Of a stretch of 56,184 bases of DNA, positions 43,701 to 52,424 are shown one piece after another; the first letter of the stretch is position 1, and every line of letters starts with the position of its first letter. The stretch covers positions 1 to 56,184 of the forward strand of contig JAGLBJ010000003.1 of the NCBI GenBank assembly GCA_018260315.1, written 5' to 3'. This DNA comes from Moraxellaceae bacterium (GTDB lineage Bacteria > Pseudomonadota > Gammaproteobacteria > Pseudomonadales > Moraxellaceae). The translations under genes were made by a program, and so were the position numbers. The notes under the pieces are model-generated. The model was not told the DNA's origin and searched no databases. It saw only the letters and a list, made by a program, of their open reading frames with translations.

Positions 43701-45283
43701 TGGCTGAAGGGGATGTACGCAAACTGGCAGTAGCCTGTAACGCGGCACGGGACGCCGCAGGTGACAGTAAGGAGGCACAGGACGACCTCAATGCAAAATT
43801 ATTACAGGTGGCGGGTGGTAATGCAGCACTGGCAGCCTCAATCAAAGATACGGCAGAAGTCCAAAAGGCTGCAAAAGCCAATACGCAGCAATATAGTGAA
43901 GCCATGCAGGCACTGGGTGTCAATACAAATACCGTTTTTAACAGGGTTTCAGCTACCTTCACACAAAACGGGGCCGCTATTGATGAGCTTGGTGCCCGAT
44001 TAAAACAAACCGGTGTTACCGGTGCCCAATCTGCAAATGCTTTATATACGGCATGGTCAGGATTTTTAAAAACCGCCAGCAGTCAGGCTGAAGTAGACAT
44101 GGCCCGCGCCAAGCTGGTTGAAATGGGTAATGCAGGTAAATTATCCACAGGACAGGTCGAGCAAGGCATGATTGCCATTAAAAATCAGGCTAATCAGGTG
44201 GCCAATAGCATTGATCCTGTGGCACAGGCATTTGAACGGTTGGGTATTAAGTCAAAAGAAACTCTAAAACTGGCAGCCCAGCAGCAATTACGCGACTTGG
44301 AAACGGTGAAACAGAGTGGTCAGGCCACACAAGATGCCCTTAAACATGCTGCTGAAAGTACTTTGAGCGCTGCAATGGCCAGTGGGGATGCTGTGACTAT
44401 CGCTCAAGCAAAAGCACAGGCAGCAGCCAGTGGCCTGAGTGTTGCAGTTGATGCGACTGGTAAAGCCACGGTAAAAACTTTTGCTGAAATGAATGCGGCA
44501 GCCGAAAACCACGCCAGCACGGTTAAATCCACAGTAGGCGGTGCTTATCAACAAATGGGGGACGAAGCCAAAGCGGCAGCGCAGGAAGCCAATGACTCGT
44601 GGAATGCTGTGCTTAATAAACGCTTAAAAAGTGAAGCATCAGACAAGGCGTCACATGGTAGTGACGGGGTAACAGTACAGACCTTAAGTCTTGAATATAT
44701 TAAGGGCTTGTTACAGCGTAAAGGTGCTGACAGCGATAAAATAGACATGTATGCCAGGAACATCATGCAGCAGGCATTGGAAAAAGACCAAGGACTAGCG
44801 CAAACCACTACAGGTGTAACACGGGAATGGTGGAGTGCGTTTTTAAAGAAAGGTGAGGCATCACTTAATCAAGTGGATTTTATTGATGAAGCTACAGCAC
44901 ACGCTGCCCATGAAGGATATGGCTCAATGGGTAACAATGGCAAGGTTGCCGATGACGTCAAAAAAGCTGCTGATGAAACCAAAACAGTCACTGCCGAAGT
45001 CAAGAAGACAGCCGATGAGGAAAAGGTGTATTTGCAACGTGAGTTGGAATTGCAAAAACAGGCCAATGATCAGTTGGCTCAAAAACTGGAACAGCAAAAG
45101 CAAACTGCATCAATACGCCCTGAACAGCCACCAACTCCCAATGATCCGTTGCAATCAGGTAATGATGTCGGTGTGATTAGATCGGCGCAGTTAGTAGCTG
45201 ATGAAATCCGTAAAATTCGTGAGGATACGATAAAGGATTTTATGAAAACATTACAGGATGAGTTAAAAAGAACAGCTCGATAA
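40718..45283 (+). CDS. Tail tape measure protein
   Basis: 1521 residues. Long helical, Ala/Lys/Gln-rich N-terminal coiled coil (residues ~30-270), a TP901-type tape-measure core at ~285-480 (AMEFETAMAGVKKMVDGTPE, MTSGAVAEIAAAGGGLGVPI, LAAAMISLGKTPEVAATAIN), a few hydrophobic helices around 640-770, and a further coiled-coil repeat-rich C-terminal half. At ~1.4 A per residue it suggests a tail of ~200 nm. It is the last gene of the prophage, after the tail-tip genes, instead of between tube and tip as usual. Confidence 0.92.
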   Translation: MSSNNLQASLLIKAGVEGLQSIDALAKSIEAAGLDVSGLTGESAKLAKQFAEIEQKQGLINQFRELKKATNDATSEWQHAQNTTKTLAQSWGDAEQKVASLQQAITSQGSATKEQAADLKAAEKEVKALAAAHAESVAKTSQLKGPYEEFNARLGSTRTAMHDVGLATTGLNAQQKALQQESAAATKSMNDLTAEAHKLQQIAQAKIKLGIDTDDKARAQIAEVTAAYEELKKSGTLSSKELAQASQAHKERVDELEQSLKATGPTLETLTAEFGKVTAAAGGLAYVAKAAMEFETAMAGVKKMVDGTPEQIEELSKKIQQMSVNLGMTSGAVAEIAAAGGGLGVPIEKIALFTEMAGKMATAFDMTAEKAGDSAAKLANVFGIPVLQVGALGDAINVLGNTTAAKEHEIVDAILRIGGNARQFGLAGEQAAALAAAMISLGKTPEVAATAINALLTKLQTANVQSDDFQNTLKGIGLNADQMAKDIAANPQQALNNFLKTLEGMDKQQRSVATFKLFGQDYVDDVNALVGSLGSYDKALESVKDKTKTAGAMQKEFDAKMSTSAQSIEQVKSSVAVMAQNVGTLLLPALSMTAKVVGGLTQGLTHFADAHPHLTQIAVLVASAQVAMVAFSSAMTLAGAVGIKTSAGIVSGFTAGAGSVNLVTVGMEHLLLATLPVAQATVAAAAGLSKMSLQGLSVDNAASSAVSGLKGMASHMMTLNGLFMAAAGWTIGTGIGESLYKSSSAVRAFGDELARVGAFYTSLLTTGSLKEYNANFETSAEAVIKAAEAEKKHANSIEGKAQAMVKADQAAKQQQLNYKELDESTKKMIETISSLTAQQIALKDSGKENSAEYKALGTELAASKEKLLTLNAAQDKTVLSAEEQTAANKKMANSYTLTKNSLEMLVQQQAKLETEGKKGTTEFNNLGTQIDQTKNKLALLKAEVEKRGIGELIKTSLDKASEAFEALNLDQDEFASGISTKTQAALTAFVTVAHLAEGDVRKLAVACNAARDAAGDSKEAQDDLNAKLLQVAGGNAALAASIKDTAEVQKAAKANTQQYSEAMQALGVNTNTVFNRVSATFTQNGAAIDELGARLKQTGVTGAQSANALYTAWSGFLKTASSQAEVDMARAKLVEMGNAGKLSTGQVEQGMIAIKNQANQVANSIDPVAQAFERLGIKSKETLKLAAQQQLRDLETVKQSGQATQDALKHAAESTLSAAMASGDAVTIAQAKAQAAASGLSVAVDATGKATVKTFAEMNAAAENHASTVKSTVGGAYQQMGDEAKAAAQEANDSWNAVLNKRLKSEASDKASHGSDGVTVQTLSLEYIKGLLQRKGADSDKIDMYARNIMQQALEKDQGLAQTTTGVTREWWSAFLKKGEASLNQVDFIDEATAHAAHEGYGSMGNNGKVADDVKKAADETKTVTAEVKKTADEEKVYLQRELELQKQANDQLAQKLEQQKQTASIRPEQPPTPNDPLQSGNDVGVIRSAQLVADEIRKIREDTIKDFMKTLQDELKRTAR

Positions 45284-45288
45284 GACGT

Positions 45289-45353
45289 GTTTAATTGTGC
45301 ATAAATATGCACAATTAAACGCAAAACCGCTATATTATCTATGCACAATTAAA
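45289..45353. repeat. Right-end cluster of three transposase-site-like repeats
   Basis: GTTTAATTGTGCATA (45289-45303), its inverted copy TATGCACAATTAAAC (45306-45320), and TATGCACAATTAAAT (45340-45354). The outermost copy is inverted relative to the left-end copies, as required for the two ends of a transposable phage. CA at 45366-45367 is the best candidate terminal dinucleotide. Confidence 0.6.
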
Positions 45354-45556
45354 TGAGATTTAATGCAGAAAAAAGCGCGGTTTTACACGTTAAATAAAAA
45401 ATAACTCATAAAATCAAGCAGCATAAACAAGAATAAATAACAAGAATACATAAAGTAGAGGCCTTAAACTGCTTTTTTTGTGCCGATAAGTGGGGTAAGC
45501 TTAGCGGCATAGATAACTAACCCTATAGTTTAACTTATGGTAAAAAAGGAACAGCT

Positions 45557-46630
45557 ATGCTTAAAGTAGGCATTGTCGGCGGTACAGGCTATACCGGCGT
45601 AGAATTGGTACGGTTACTGGCACGTCACCCGAACGCACAGTTAACCGTTTTGACGTCGCGCACCGAAAAAGGCCAGCGCGTCGACCAGATGTTCCCCAGT
45701 TTACGCGGGGTCACCGATTTGGTATTTAGCGATAATACCCCTGAACAGTTAGCGGGCTGCGATGTGGTATTTTTTGCCACACCACACGGGGTCGCCATGA
45801 AACAGGCCGCGTCCTTGCTGGCTCAAGGGACTAAAATAATTGACCTGGCTGCTGATTTTCGCCTGCAAGATACCGCCATGTTTGAACAATGGTACGGCAT
45901 GCCGCACAGTGAACCTGCGTTATTGAAAGAATCCGTATACGGCCTGCCTGAAGTTAACCGTGAACGCATTAAAACGGCGCGTATTATTGGAAATCCGGGC
46001 TGTTACCCGACCACGGTGCAGTTAGGTCTGCTGCCTTTATTAAAACATGCGCAAATGTCGCTGGTCATACCCGAAAGTTTGATTATTGATGCCAAATCGG
46101 GCGTATCGGGGGCGGGCCGTAAAGCTGAAACTTCATTGTTATTTTCTGAAGCCAGCGATAATTTTAAAGCCTATGGCGTGCGCGGTCATCGGCATCATCC
46201 TGAAATTGTGCAAGGTTTAGCCCACATTGCAGCCCAATCTGCGAACGGTGAGGCTTTAGCAGAAAAGTTTAAGGGCCTTACCTTTATGCCGCATTTGGTG
46301 CCTATGATTCGCGGCATGTTTAGCACGATTTATATTCGTCTGACTGAGGCAGGCCAAGCGATCGACGTACAACGCCTTTATGATGATTGTTATAAAAACG
46401 AACCGTTTATCGATGTGATGCCGGCTCATAGTTCACCTGAAACCCGTTCGGTACGCGGTTCCAACATGCTGCGGATTGCCCTGCATAAAACGCAGCCTGA
46501 CCTGTTAACGGTGTTGGTCGTGCAGGATAATCTGGTCAAAGGTGCAGCCGGTCAAGCCGTCCAAAATATGAACATTATGTTTGGTTTAGATGAAACTGCT
46601 GGCCTTATGAATGTTGCCTTATTACCGTAA
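45557..46630 (+). CDS. argC: N-acetyl-gamma-glutamyl-phosphate reductase
   Basis: Third step of arginine synthesis: NADPH-dependent reduction of N-acetylglutamyl phosphate. 357 residues. Dinucleotide loop [17 protein letters not shown] at the start, catalytic Cys in GNPGCYPTT (~residue 150), and RGHRHHPEI further on. ATG 45557 has AAAAAGGA upstream. The prophage inserted roughly 190 bp before it, so its own promoter in 45370-45550 is probably kept. Confidence 0.96.
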   Translation: MLKVGIVGGTGYTGVELVRLLARHPNAQLTVLTSRTEKGQRVDQMFPSLRGVTDLVFSDNTPEQLAGCDVVFFATPHGVAMKQAASLLAQGTKIIDLAADFRLQDTAMFEQWYGMPHSEPALLKESVYGLPEVNRERIKTARIIGNPGCYPTTVQLGLLPLLKHAQMSLVIPESLIIDAKSGVSGAGRKAETSLLFSEASDNFKAYGVRGHRHHPEIVQGLAHIAAQSANGEALAEKFKGLTFMPHLVPMIRGMFSTIYIRLTEAGQAIDVQRLYDDCYKNEPFIDVMPAHSSPETRSVRGSNMLRIALHKTQPDLLTVLVVQDNLVKGAAGQAVQNMNIMFGLDETAGLMNVALLP

Positions 46631-46999
46631 AACGTTCTTCTTAAATGAATGATTTTTAAACAATTTATTTTTAATTGTCTAAAGATACGCTTGCAGTTTG
46701 CCTAGTTTTTTAAATTGTATGGTAGGCTGCAAGCCATTTATACAAGGTTTGATAAAAACAGGCATATAGAAGCCTCGGTTAAATACTGAGGTTACGAGAA
46801 GCTACTGCAATTTGCCAATTTTTACGATTTTATCATTTATTCTATGCTACCCTAGCGCGAGTTAACGAACCTTTGTGATTATTATCTTATGAAATATAGT
46901 GTTACTTGTGTTAGTCGGCATCCGTTATAAAAACGCTTTTTATAGCGCGCGTTACATTAAAGTATTGTTACCCTTCGTTTTATTGTAAAGGGCGGATGC
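46631..46999. other. Intergenic stretch between argC and the next gene
   Basis: No gene. An ACAATT...AATTGT hairpin (about 46661-46679) may weakly terminate argC. An imperfect inverted repeat (CTTGCAG-CCTA 46690-46704, with a 4-base bulge, against TAGGCTGCAAG 46733-46743) and a short hairpin CCTCGGT/ACTGAGG (about 46773-46791) follow. Otherwise A/T-rich promoter-like sequence. Confidence 0.4.
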
Positions 47000-47773
47000 A
47001 TGAGTTCCCCAGATTTAAATCCAGAATATCCCTTAAGTCCTGCTGCGCTGCCTGTAGTGTCTAAAGCCGCCAAACGTATGCCCTGGTTTTGGCTTGGGTT
47101 AGCCGGTATTTTATCGGCTTTAGGGGGTGGTGTACTCGGTTATCGCCTGGGTCACGAGCAAGGCATGAGTGCCATCGGTGCAAGTGCAGCACAAGTCGCA
47201 GAATTACAAAAAACCTTGAAAACTCAAAAGAGTGCCATTGCCAGCATTTCTCAGGCCATGACCACAGTGACCCAAGAGCGCGATATTGCCCTGGAAAATG
47301 ACCATAATTTGCAAGCCAAGCTCGCCGAAGAAAATGATTTGCGCCAATTGGCTGATGCACGTTTATTAACCTTGGCTACAGAGCTTTCAAAGCGTGGCGG
47401 CCTGGATTTACAAATACGCGACATTGCGATTGTCCCCCTTCCCCAACGCGCTTTTGAATATCGCATTGATTTACTGGGCATTCGCCCCAATAATCATGAA
47501 ATGACCGGAACCCTAACGCTACAGTTATTAAGCGGTGCCAATATGGTCAATATTCCGCTTACTGACAGCCAATTTAAATTTACTACAGCAGAACGCTTAA
47601 CCGGACGCTGGACCATGCCCGCTAACTTTAAGCCTGAATTTTTAAATGTTGTGGTCAACAGTAATGGTCAAACCAGTGAAAAACGCTTTGCCTGGGAAAA
47701 AGGCGATACCGTACCGCTTACTGCCTCAACCTTAGATGATTTGCCCCCATTACCCAATGCGGCCACCAAGTAA
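47000..47773 (+). CDS. Membrane-anchored coiled-coil protein (DUF6776-like)
   Basis: 257 residues: short cytoplasmic N-terminus, one TM helix (WFWLGLAGILSALGGGVLGY, residues ~29-48), coiled coil (~60-130) and a periplasmic beta domain (DLQIRDIAIVPLPQRAFEYR; GTLTLQL; RFAWEKGDTVP). A gene of this design follows argC in Pseudomonas and relatives (DUF6776), often next to a bactofilin; here no bactofilin follows. ATG 47000 with GGGCGG-type upstream. Function unknown; envelope role likely. Confidence 0.65.
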   Translation: MSSPDLNPEYPLSPAALPVVSKAAKRMPWFWLGLAGILSALGGGVLGYRLGHEQGMSAIGASAAQVAELQKTLKTQKSAIASISQAMTTVTQERDIALENDHNLQAKLAEENDLRQLADARLLTLATELSKRGGLDLQIRDIAIVPLPQRAFEYRIDLLGIRPNNHEMTGTLTLQLLSGANMVNIPLTDSQFKFTTAERLTGRWTMPANFKPEFLNVVVNSNGQTSEKRFAWEKGDTVPLTASTLDDLPPLPNAATK

Positions 47774-47905
47774 GGCATTGAGCTGTTAGGGTTCAGGTGA
47801 GGCTTAGCCATGAAGTACAAGTCCCACTCATTGATGATAAACTGTATGATTAACCGCATTACACTCGTATAAAATTTAACCAGATATGATGATAAGGATA
47901 AGGCT

Positions 47906-48403
47906 ATGACGTTCACCCTAAATCCTGCGCCTGTTGTTCGTCAAGCGTTTGCACCGAAGCCGCCCTCTTCCCTTGTTTTTTGCCGTTCTATGCCCCATAT
48001 GTATGTGATGACCATGCCTGGTTTAAATGGGTCCACATGGCCACTTGATTGTGTTGTAGCCTCTTCGCTTGCCATAATGCAAGGGCCTGATGAACCGGTT
48101 ACCCACGAAACCCATGAAAGTGATGTCCTGTTGGCTGAAAAAGAAATTAAGCCGCCGCCTTTATACGCTGTTGTGTTGCTTAATGATGATTACACTCCCA
48201 TGGAATTTGTGATAGAGGTCTTGCAAAGTATGTTTGGGTTATCGTTAGACCATGCAACCGATGTGATGTTAACCGTCCATTATATGGGCAAAGGGACTGC
48301 CGGAATTTTTCCTTACGACATTGCAGCCACCAAGGCGCAACAGGTCATTCGTTACGCGCGCCAGAATGGTCACCCTTTACTGTGCCAAATCGAACCCGAA
48401 TAA
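47906..48403 (+). CDS. clpS: ATP-dependent Clp protease adaptor ClpS (with possible N-terminal extension)
   Basis: Delivers N-end-rule substrates to ClpAP. The ClpS core [20 protein letters not shown] is intact, with [20 protein letters not shown] and the C-terminal [16 protein letters not shown] 47906 has AAGGATAAGG upstream and gives 165 residues, 57 more than usual; ATG 48077 ([11 protein letters not shown]) gives a standard ~108-residue protein but has no clear ribosome site. Directly upstream of clpA, as normal. Confidence 0.9.
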   Translation: MTFTLNPAPVVRQAFAPKPPSSLVFCRSMPHMYVMTMPGLNGSTWPLDCVVASSLAIMQGPDEPVTHETHESDVLLAEKEIKPPPLYAVVLLNDDYTPMEFVIEVLQSMFGLSLDHATDVMLTVHYMGKGTAGIFPYDIAATKAQQVIRYARQNGHPLLCQIEPE

Positions 48404-48428
48404 TGCGGTTACGTTGGAGAAATGTATT

Positions 48429-50729
48429 ATGTTGAGTCGTTATCTTGAAGTGTCATTACGTTTGGCCATGACTCTTGCGCGCCAAAAACACCATGAATTT
48501 TTAACCGTTGAACATTTGTTGTTGGCGCTGCTTGAAAATGACTCGGCTATCAATGCGTTGCGGGCGTGCGGTGCCGATATTCCTGCGCTGCGTCAAAGTT
48601 TAAATGAATATATCGAGCAACATGCCTTAATGCTGCCTGATGATGTCACCCGTTCACCCTTGCCCACTCAAAGTTTTGACCGTATTTTACAGCGTGCAAT
48701 TTTTCATGTGCAATCGCAAACCGCTACCAATGATAACCGCACGGTTGAAGGCGCCGATGTGCTGGTTGCCATGTATTCCGAACGCGACAGTTATGCGGTT
48801 TATTTGCTTAAAAAACAACAAATTAACCGTTTGGATATTACCCAATACCTGTCGCATGGAATTAGCCGCAATGAAGCGGAAGATAATCCTTTTATGAATA
48901 TGTCAAAAGAGGCTGAACCTGAAAGCGAAACTAAACCCGCAAGCGCGCTTGAAAGCTATACCATGAATTTAAATGAGCGTGCCGAGCAAGGCAAAACCGA
49001 CCCGTTAATCGGGCGTGATGCTGAAATTGAACGCACTGCACAAATTTTATGTCGCCGCCGCAAAAATAATCCGTTATTGGTCGGTGAACCGGGCGTCGGT
49101 AAGACCTCGATTGCTGAAGGCCTGGCGTGGTTGATTGTTGAGAAAAAGGTCCCTGAACCGCTCCTAAACAGCACGATTTATAGTCTGGATATTGGCTCAT
49201 TAATTGCCGGTACCAAATATCGCGGCGATTTTGAACTGCGCATGAAGCAACTGCTTGGCGAACTTAAGGAACAGCCCGACGCGATTTTATTTATCGATGA
49301 AATTCACATGATTGTGGGTGCAGGCTCAAGCATGGGCAGCACCATGGATGTGTCTAATTTGATTAAACCGGCCTTGGCTAATGGAACCTTGCGCTGTATC
49401 GGCTCAACGACTTATCAGGAGGCACGGCAGGTGTTTGAAAAAGACCATGCCCTGTCGCGGCGGTTTCAACGGGTCGATGTGGTCGAGCCCAGTGTCGCCG
49501 ATACCATCGCTATTTTACACGGGCTGCGCTCGCGCTTCGAAGAATTTCACCAGGTGCGTTATACCGATGGTGCTATCAGTGCAGCAGCCGAGCTTGCGGC
49601 CAAATATATTCAGGAGCGTTTTTTGCCGGACAAGGCTATTGATGTGATTGATGAAGCCGGTGCCTATCAACGGTTACAGGCCCGCACAGCCGACCATACG
49701 CCTGAGATGAGCTTCATTGATGTGGCTGAAGTCGAAGCGATTGTGTCTAAAATTGCGCGTATTCCGCCTAAAGCCGTATCGCATGATGATAAGAGCATTT
49801 TATCGACCCTGGCGTCAGATTTAAAACGCGTGGTGTTTGGTCAAGATGAGGCCATTGCAGCTTTAGATGCAGCCATTAAATTATCGCGGGCGGGCTTGAA
49901 ATCCCCTGAAAAACCGATTGGTTCCTTTATGTTTGCCGGTCCTACAGGCGTGGGTAAAACGGAAGTAACCAAACAGTTGGCGCGTTTATTAGGCGTCGAA
50001 CTGATTCGGTTTGATATGTCCGAATACATGGAAGGCCACACGGTATCCCGCCTGATTGGTGCGCCGCCGGGCTATGTGGGCCATGATAAAGGAGGCTTAT
50101 TGACCGATGCCATCAATAAGCACCCGCATTGTGTGTTGTTGCTTGATGAAATTGAAAAAGCCCACCCTGATATTTTTAATCTGTTATTACAGGTCATGGA
50201 CCACGGTACGTTGACCGATAATGACGGACGCAAAGCGGACTTTAGGCACGTGGTGTTAATTATGACCACCAATGCTGGCGCCGAAAATATGAGCCGTTCA
50301 AGCATGGGCTTTACCGTGCAAGATCATAGTACCGATAACACAGATGCCATGAAGCGCCTATTTTCGCCGGAGTTTCGCAATCGTTTAGATGCGGTCATAC
50401 AATTTAAACCGTTACCGATTAGCATTGTCGATTCTGTAGTGGATAAATTCCTGACTGAATTGCAAGCACAACTTGATGATAAAAAAGTCGTACTTGAAGT
50501 TGAACCAGAAGCGCGCACCTGGCTGGCTGAACGCGGTTATGACCGGTTGCTGGGTGCGCGTCCGTTGGCTCGCGTGATTCAGGACGAACTTAAAAAACCG
50601 TTAGCCGAAAAAATCCTGTTTGGTGAACTCGCTGAACAGGGGGGTATAGTTCGGGTTCAGGTGCGACCTGATGGAACAGGGCTGGAATTAACGGTTGAAC
50701 ACGAAAGCCCGGAACCTGCTTCGGTTTAA
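48429..50729 (+). CDS. clpA: ATP-dependent Clp protease ATP-binding subunit ClpA
   Basis: Class I AAA+ unfoldase that feeds ClpP. 766 residues from ATG 48429 (GGAG upstream). N domain with SLRLAMTLARQKHHEFLTVE, first AAA+ module with GEPGVGKTS, second with GPTGVGKTE, LLLDEIEKAH and the sensor GARPLARVIQDE near the end; ClpP-loop region present. Paired with clpS 25 bp upstream and ended by a terminator. Confidence 0.97.
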   Translation: MLSRYLEVSLRLAMTLARQKHHEFLTVEHLLLALLENDSAINALRACGADIPALRQSLNEYIEQHALMLPDDVTRSPLPTQSFDRILQRAIFHVQSQTATNDNRTVEGADVLVAMYSERDSYAVYLLKKQQINRLDITQYLSHGISRNEAEDNPFMNMSKEAEPESETKPASALESYTMNLNERAEQGKTDPLIGRDAEIERTAQILCRRRKNNPLLVGEPGVGKTSIAEGLAWLIVEKKVPEPLLNSTIYSLDIGSLIAGTKYRGDFELRMKQLLGELKEQPDAILFIDEIHMIVGAGSSMGSTMDVSNLIKPALANGTLRCIGSTTYQEARQVFEKDHALSRRFQRVDVVEPSVADTIAILHGLRSRFEEFHQVRYTDGAISAAAELAAKYIQERFLPDKAIDVIDEAGAYQRLQARTADHTPEMSFIDVAEVEAIVSKIARIPPKAVSHDDKSILSTLASDLKRVVFGQDEAIAALDAAIKLSRAGLKSPEKPIGSFMFAGPTGVGKTEVTKQLARLLGVELIRFDMSEYMEGHTVSRLIGAPPGYVGHDKGGLLTDAINKHPHCVLLLDEIEKAHPDIFNLLLQVMDHGTLTDNDGRKADFRHVVLIMTTNAGAENMSRSSMGFTVQDHSTDNTDAMKRLFSPEFRNRLDAVIQFKPLPISIVDSVVDKFLTELQAQLDDKKVVLEVEPEARTWLAERGYDRLLGARPLARVIQDELKKPLAEKILFGELAEQGGIVRVQVRPDGTGLELTVEHESPEPASV

Positions 50730-50767
50730 TGCTTAAAGGTCTGACGGCCCAAGTAAGTTTTTCTGCT

Positions 50768-50800
50768 ATCCATAGGTGGTTTAAGCCTATGGATTTTTTT
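50768..50800 (+). terminator. Intrinsic terminator after clpA
   Basis: ATCCATAGG/CCTATGGAT 9-bp stem, 9-nt loop, T7 tail. Confidence 0.9.
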
Positions 50801-50941
50801 ATGCCGTTTTTATACAGCCTATTTCCTTGGTCATATCATGATGACACTAAATGCAAATCTGTAAAAATAGGTGAGACATGATGGATTATCGTTCCAACGA
50901 GTTTACGCCGTTTCACTACAAAAATAAGCTTGCTCAAGAAC

Positions 50942-50957
50942 TGTACTAAACAGTACA
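50942..50957. promoter_or_regulatory. Palindromic candidate operator upstream of the efflux operon
   Basis: TGTACT-AAAC-AGTACA, a perfect interrupted palindrome 118 bp before the adaptor ATG. RND operons are commonly controlled by TetR-family repressors binding such sites, but no regulator gene lies next to the operon in this window. The rest of 50801-51075 has only a tiny 22-codon frame (ATG 50878) that I do not call a gene. Confidence 0.45.
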
Positions 50958-51075
50958 ATCAGGGCCTGAACATTGCGCTGTGCCATTTCTTAGCATTCAA
51001 TATCGCTTTAAAAGGCAGGCTAAACGGTCAATACTATTTTTAGTGTAAGGTTTTATTGCAAGGGGACGATAAACA

Positions 51076-52422
51076 ATGCTCATTTCTCAATATGGGCGCC
51101 CAAACCGCCCGCGTGCCTTGCCTGTTTTAATAGTCAGTACAATGTTATTCGCCGCAGGTTGTAATAAATCACCAGACCCGGCAGCCGCCGCAACCCAGGC
51201 CGCTGCTGCACAAAAGCCACCTGAAGTCATTGTAATTACGGCTAAAAATCAAAGTGTAACGCATACGATTGAAGTTGCGGGTCGTTTATTACCGTATCAG
51301 GTTGCCGATGTGCGCCCACAAGCCAGTGGCATTATTTTAAAACGTTTATTTGATGAAGGCAGCTCAGTTCATGCAGGCCAACCGCTTTATCAGCTTGACC
51401 ATTCAACTTACCAACAAACTTTAAATACCAATGCTGCCGCCTTGCAACGCCAAAAGGCCAATTTAGCTGCTTTAGAGGTTAAAGCCAAGCGTTATCGCGG
51501 ATTGCTTGGCTCTCAAGCGGTCAGCAAACAGGAATATGACGATATTATGGCTCAAGTGGCCTTGGCTCAAGCCGATGTGGCTGCTGCTCAAGCCAACCTT
51601 GCCAATGCTCGCATTAATTTAAACTATGCAGTCATTACCGCACCGATTTCGGGTCAAACGGGCACTTCAAATGTAACACCCGGTGCTTTGGTAACAGCCA
51701 GCCAAACCACGCCGCTGGTAACGATTCAGCAGTTAGACCCACTTTATGTGAATATTACTCAATCGAGCGCCGACATGCTCAGACTGCGTCAGCAAATGGC
51801 TGCGGGTACGGTAACACGCAGTGGCGATACTGCCTTAACCTTAAAATTAGCCGATGGTTCGATTTACCCCTTGCCAGCGCATTTACAGTTTTCAAATGCA
51901 GCCGTTGACCAGGCAACCGGTGCAGTTACCTTACGGGCTGTCGTGGCAAATCCGCAACATTTACTGTTACCGGGAATGTATGTAACGGCGCAATTGCCGC
52001 AAGGCAACCTGCCCAATGCAATTTTGTTGCCCCAACAAGCCGTCACGCATACGCCTAAAGGGGAAGCGTCCGTGCTCGTTGTTAGCGGGGATAATAAGGT
52101 CAGTCAACGGGTGGTAACTGCGCCCTCTACACAAGGCGACCAATGGGTGATTACCGACGGTTTACAGCCCGGTGAACGAGTAATTCTGGAAGGTAGTCAA
52201 AAAATCAGGATAATGCCCGGAGCGCCAGCCCCCATGGTTAATCCTATTTCAGCCGATTCGGTAAAGGCAGACTCTACAGGCACTGATACAGCCGTTCCAA
52301 GGGCTGCCCCAATCGCTTCACCAGTAACCAACGACAAGCCGGCTTTCCCAACCAATGTACCTGTAAACCCTTCAGCAACGCCAGCAAGGTCAGACGCCAA
52401 GACCCCAAGCCAGGGGGGGTAA
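51076..52422 (+). CDS. RND efflux periplasmic adaptor (AcrA/AdeA-like)
   Basis: 448 residues. Signal peptide with lipobox FAAGC, so it is an anchored lipoprotein. Family layout: barrel-sandwich halves ([20 protein letters not shown] and [14 protein letters not shown]), a helical hairpin of ~80 residues between them, and beta-barrel/membrane-proximal domains ([29 protein letters not shown]). A Pro/Ala/Ser-rich tail of ~60 residues follows, longer than usual. Bridges the pump and the outer-membrane channel encoded next. Confidence 0.92.
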   Translation: MLISQYGRPNRPRALPVLIVSTMLFAAGCNKSPDPAAAATQAAAAQKPPEVIVITAKNQSVTHTIEVAGRLLPYQVADVRPQASGIILKRLFDEGSSVHAGQPLYQLDHSTYQQTLNTNAAALQRQKANLAALEVKAKRYRGLLGSQAVSKQEYDDIMAQVALAQADVAAAQANLANARINLNYAVITAPISGQTGTSNVTPGALVTASQTTPLVTIQQLDPLYVNITQSSADMLRLRQQMAAGTVTRSGDTALTLKLADGSIYPLPAHLQFSNAAVDQATGAVTLRAVVANPQHLLLPGMYVTAQLPQGNLPNAILLPQQAVTHTPKGEASVLVVSGDNKVSQRVVTAPSTQGDQWVITDGLQPGERVILEGSQKIRIMPGAPAPMVNPISADSVKADSTGTDTAVPRAAPIASPVTNDKPAFPTNVPVNPSATPARSDAKTPSQGG

Positions 52423-52424
52423 GC

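Larger units (their letters stand above)
17265..45367. mobile_element. Decayed Mu-like transposable prophage with siphovirus-type tail genes
   Basis: A 28-kb block with repressor, Ner, MuA-type transposase, MuB fragment, lysis genes, DUF1804 and large terminase, DUF935 portal, MuF, protease, capsid, gp36/gpG/gp37 homologues, tail tube, tail-tip genes and a tape measure. Nearly all genes run rightward except the repressor. Related TTTAATTRTGCATA sites cluster near both ends in opposite orientation. The limits given are the best TG...CA pair I found (TG 17265, CA 45367), with similar spacing to the outermost end sites (13 vs 15 bp), but no 5-bp target duplication is visible, so the ends may be off by some bases or eroded. 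Complete relatives are 35-40 kb; the shortfall is explained mainly by loss of the early region. Confidence 0.88.

Noticed and set aside
50878-50949. 22-codon frame upstream of the efflux operon
   Set aside because: Too short to judge, overlaps the palindrome and has no recognisable peptide or conservation that I can test.
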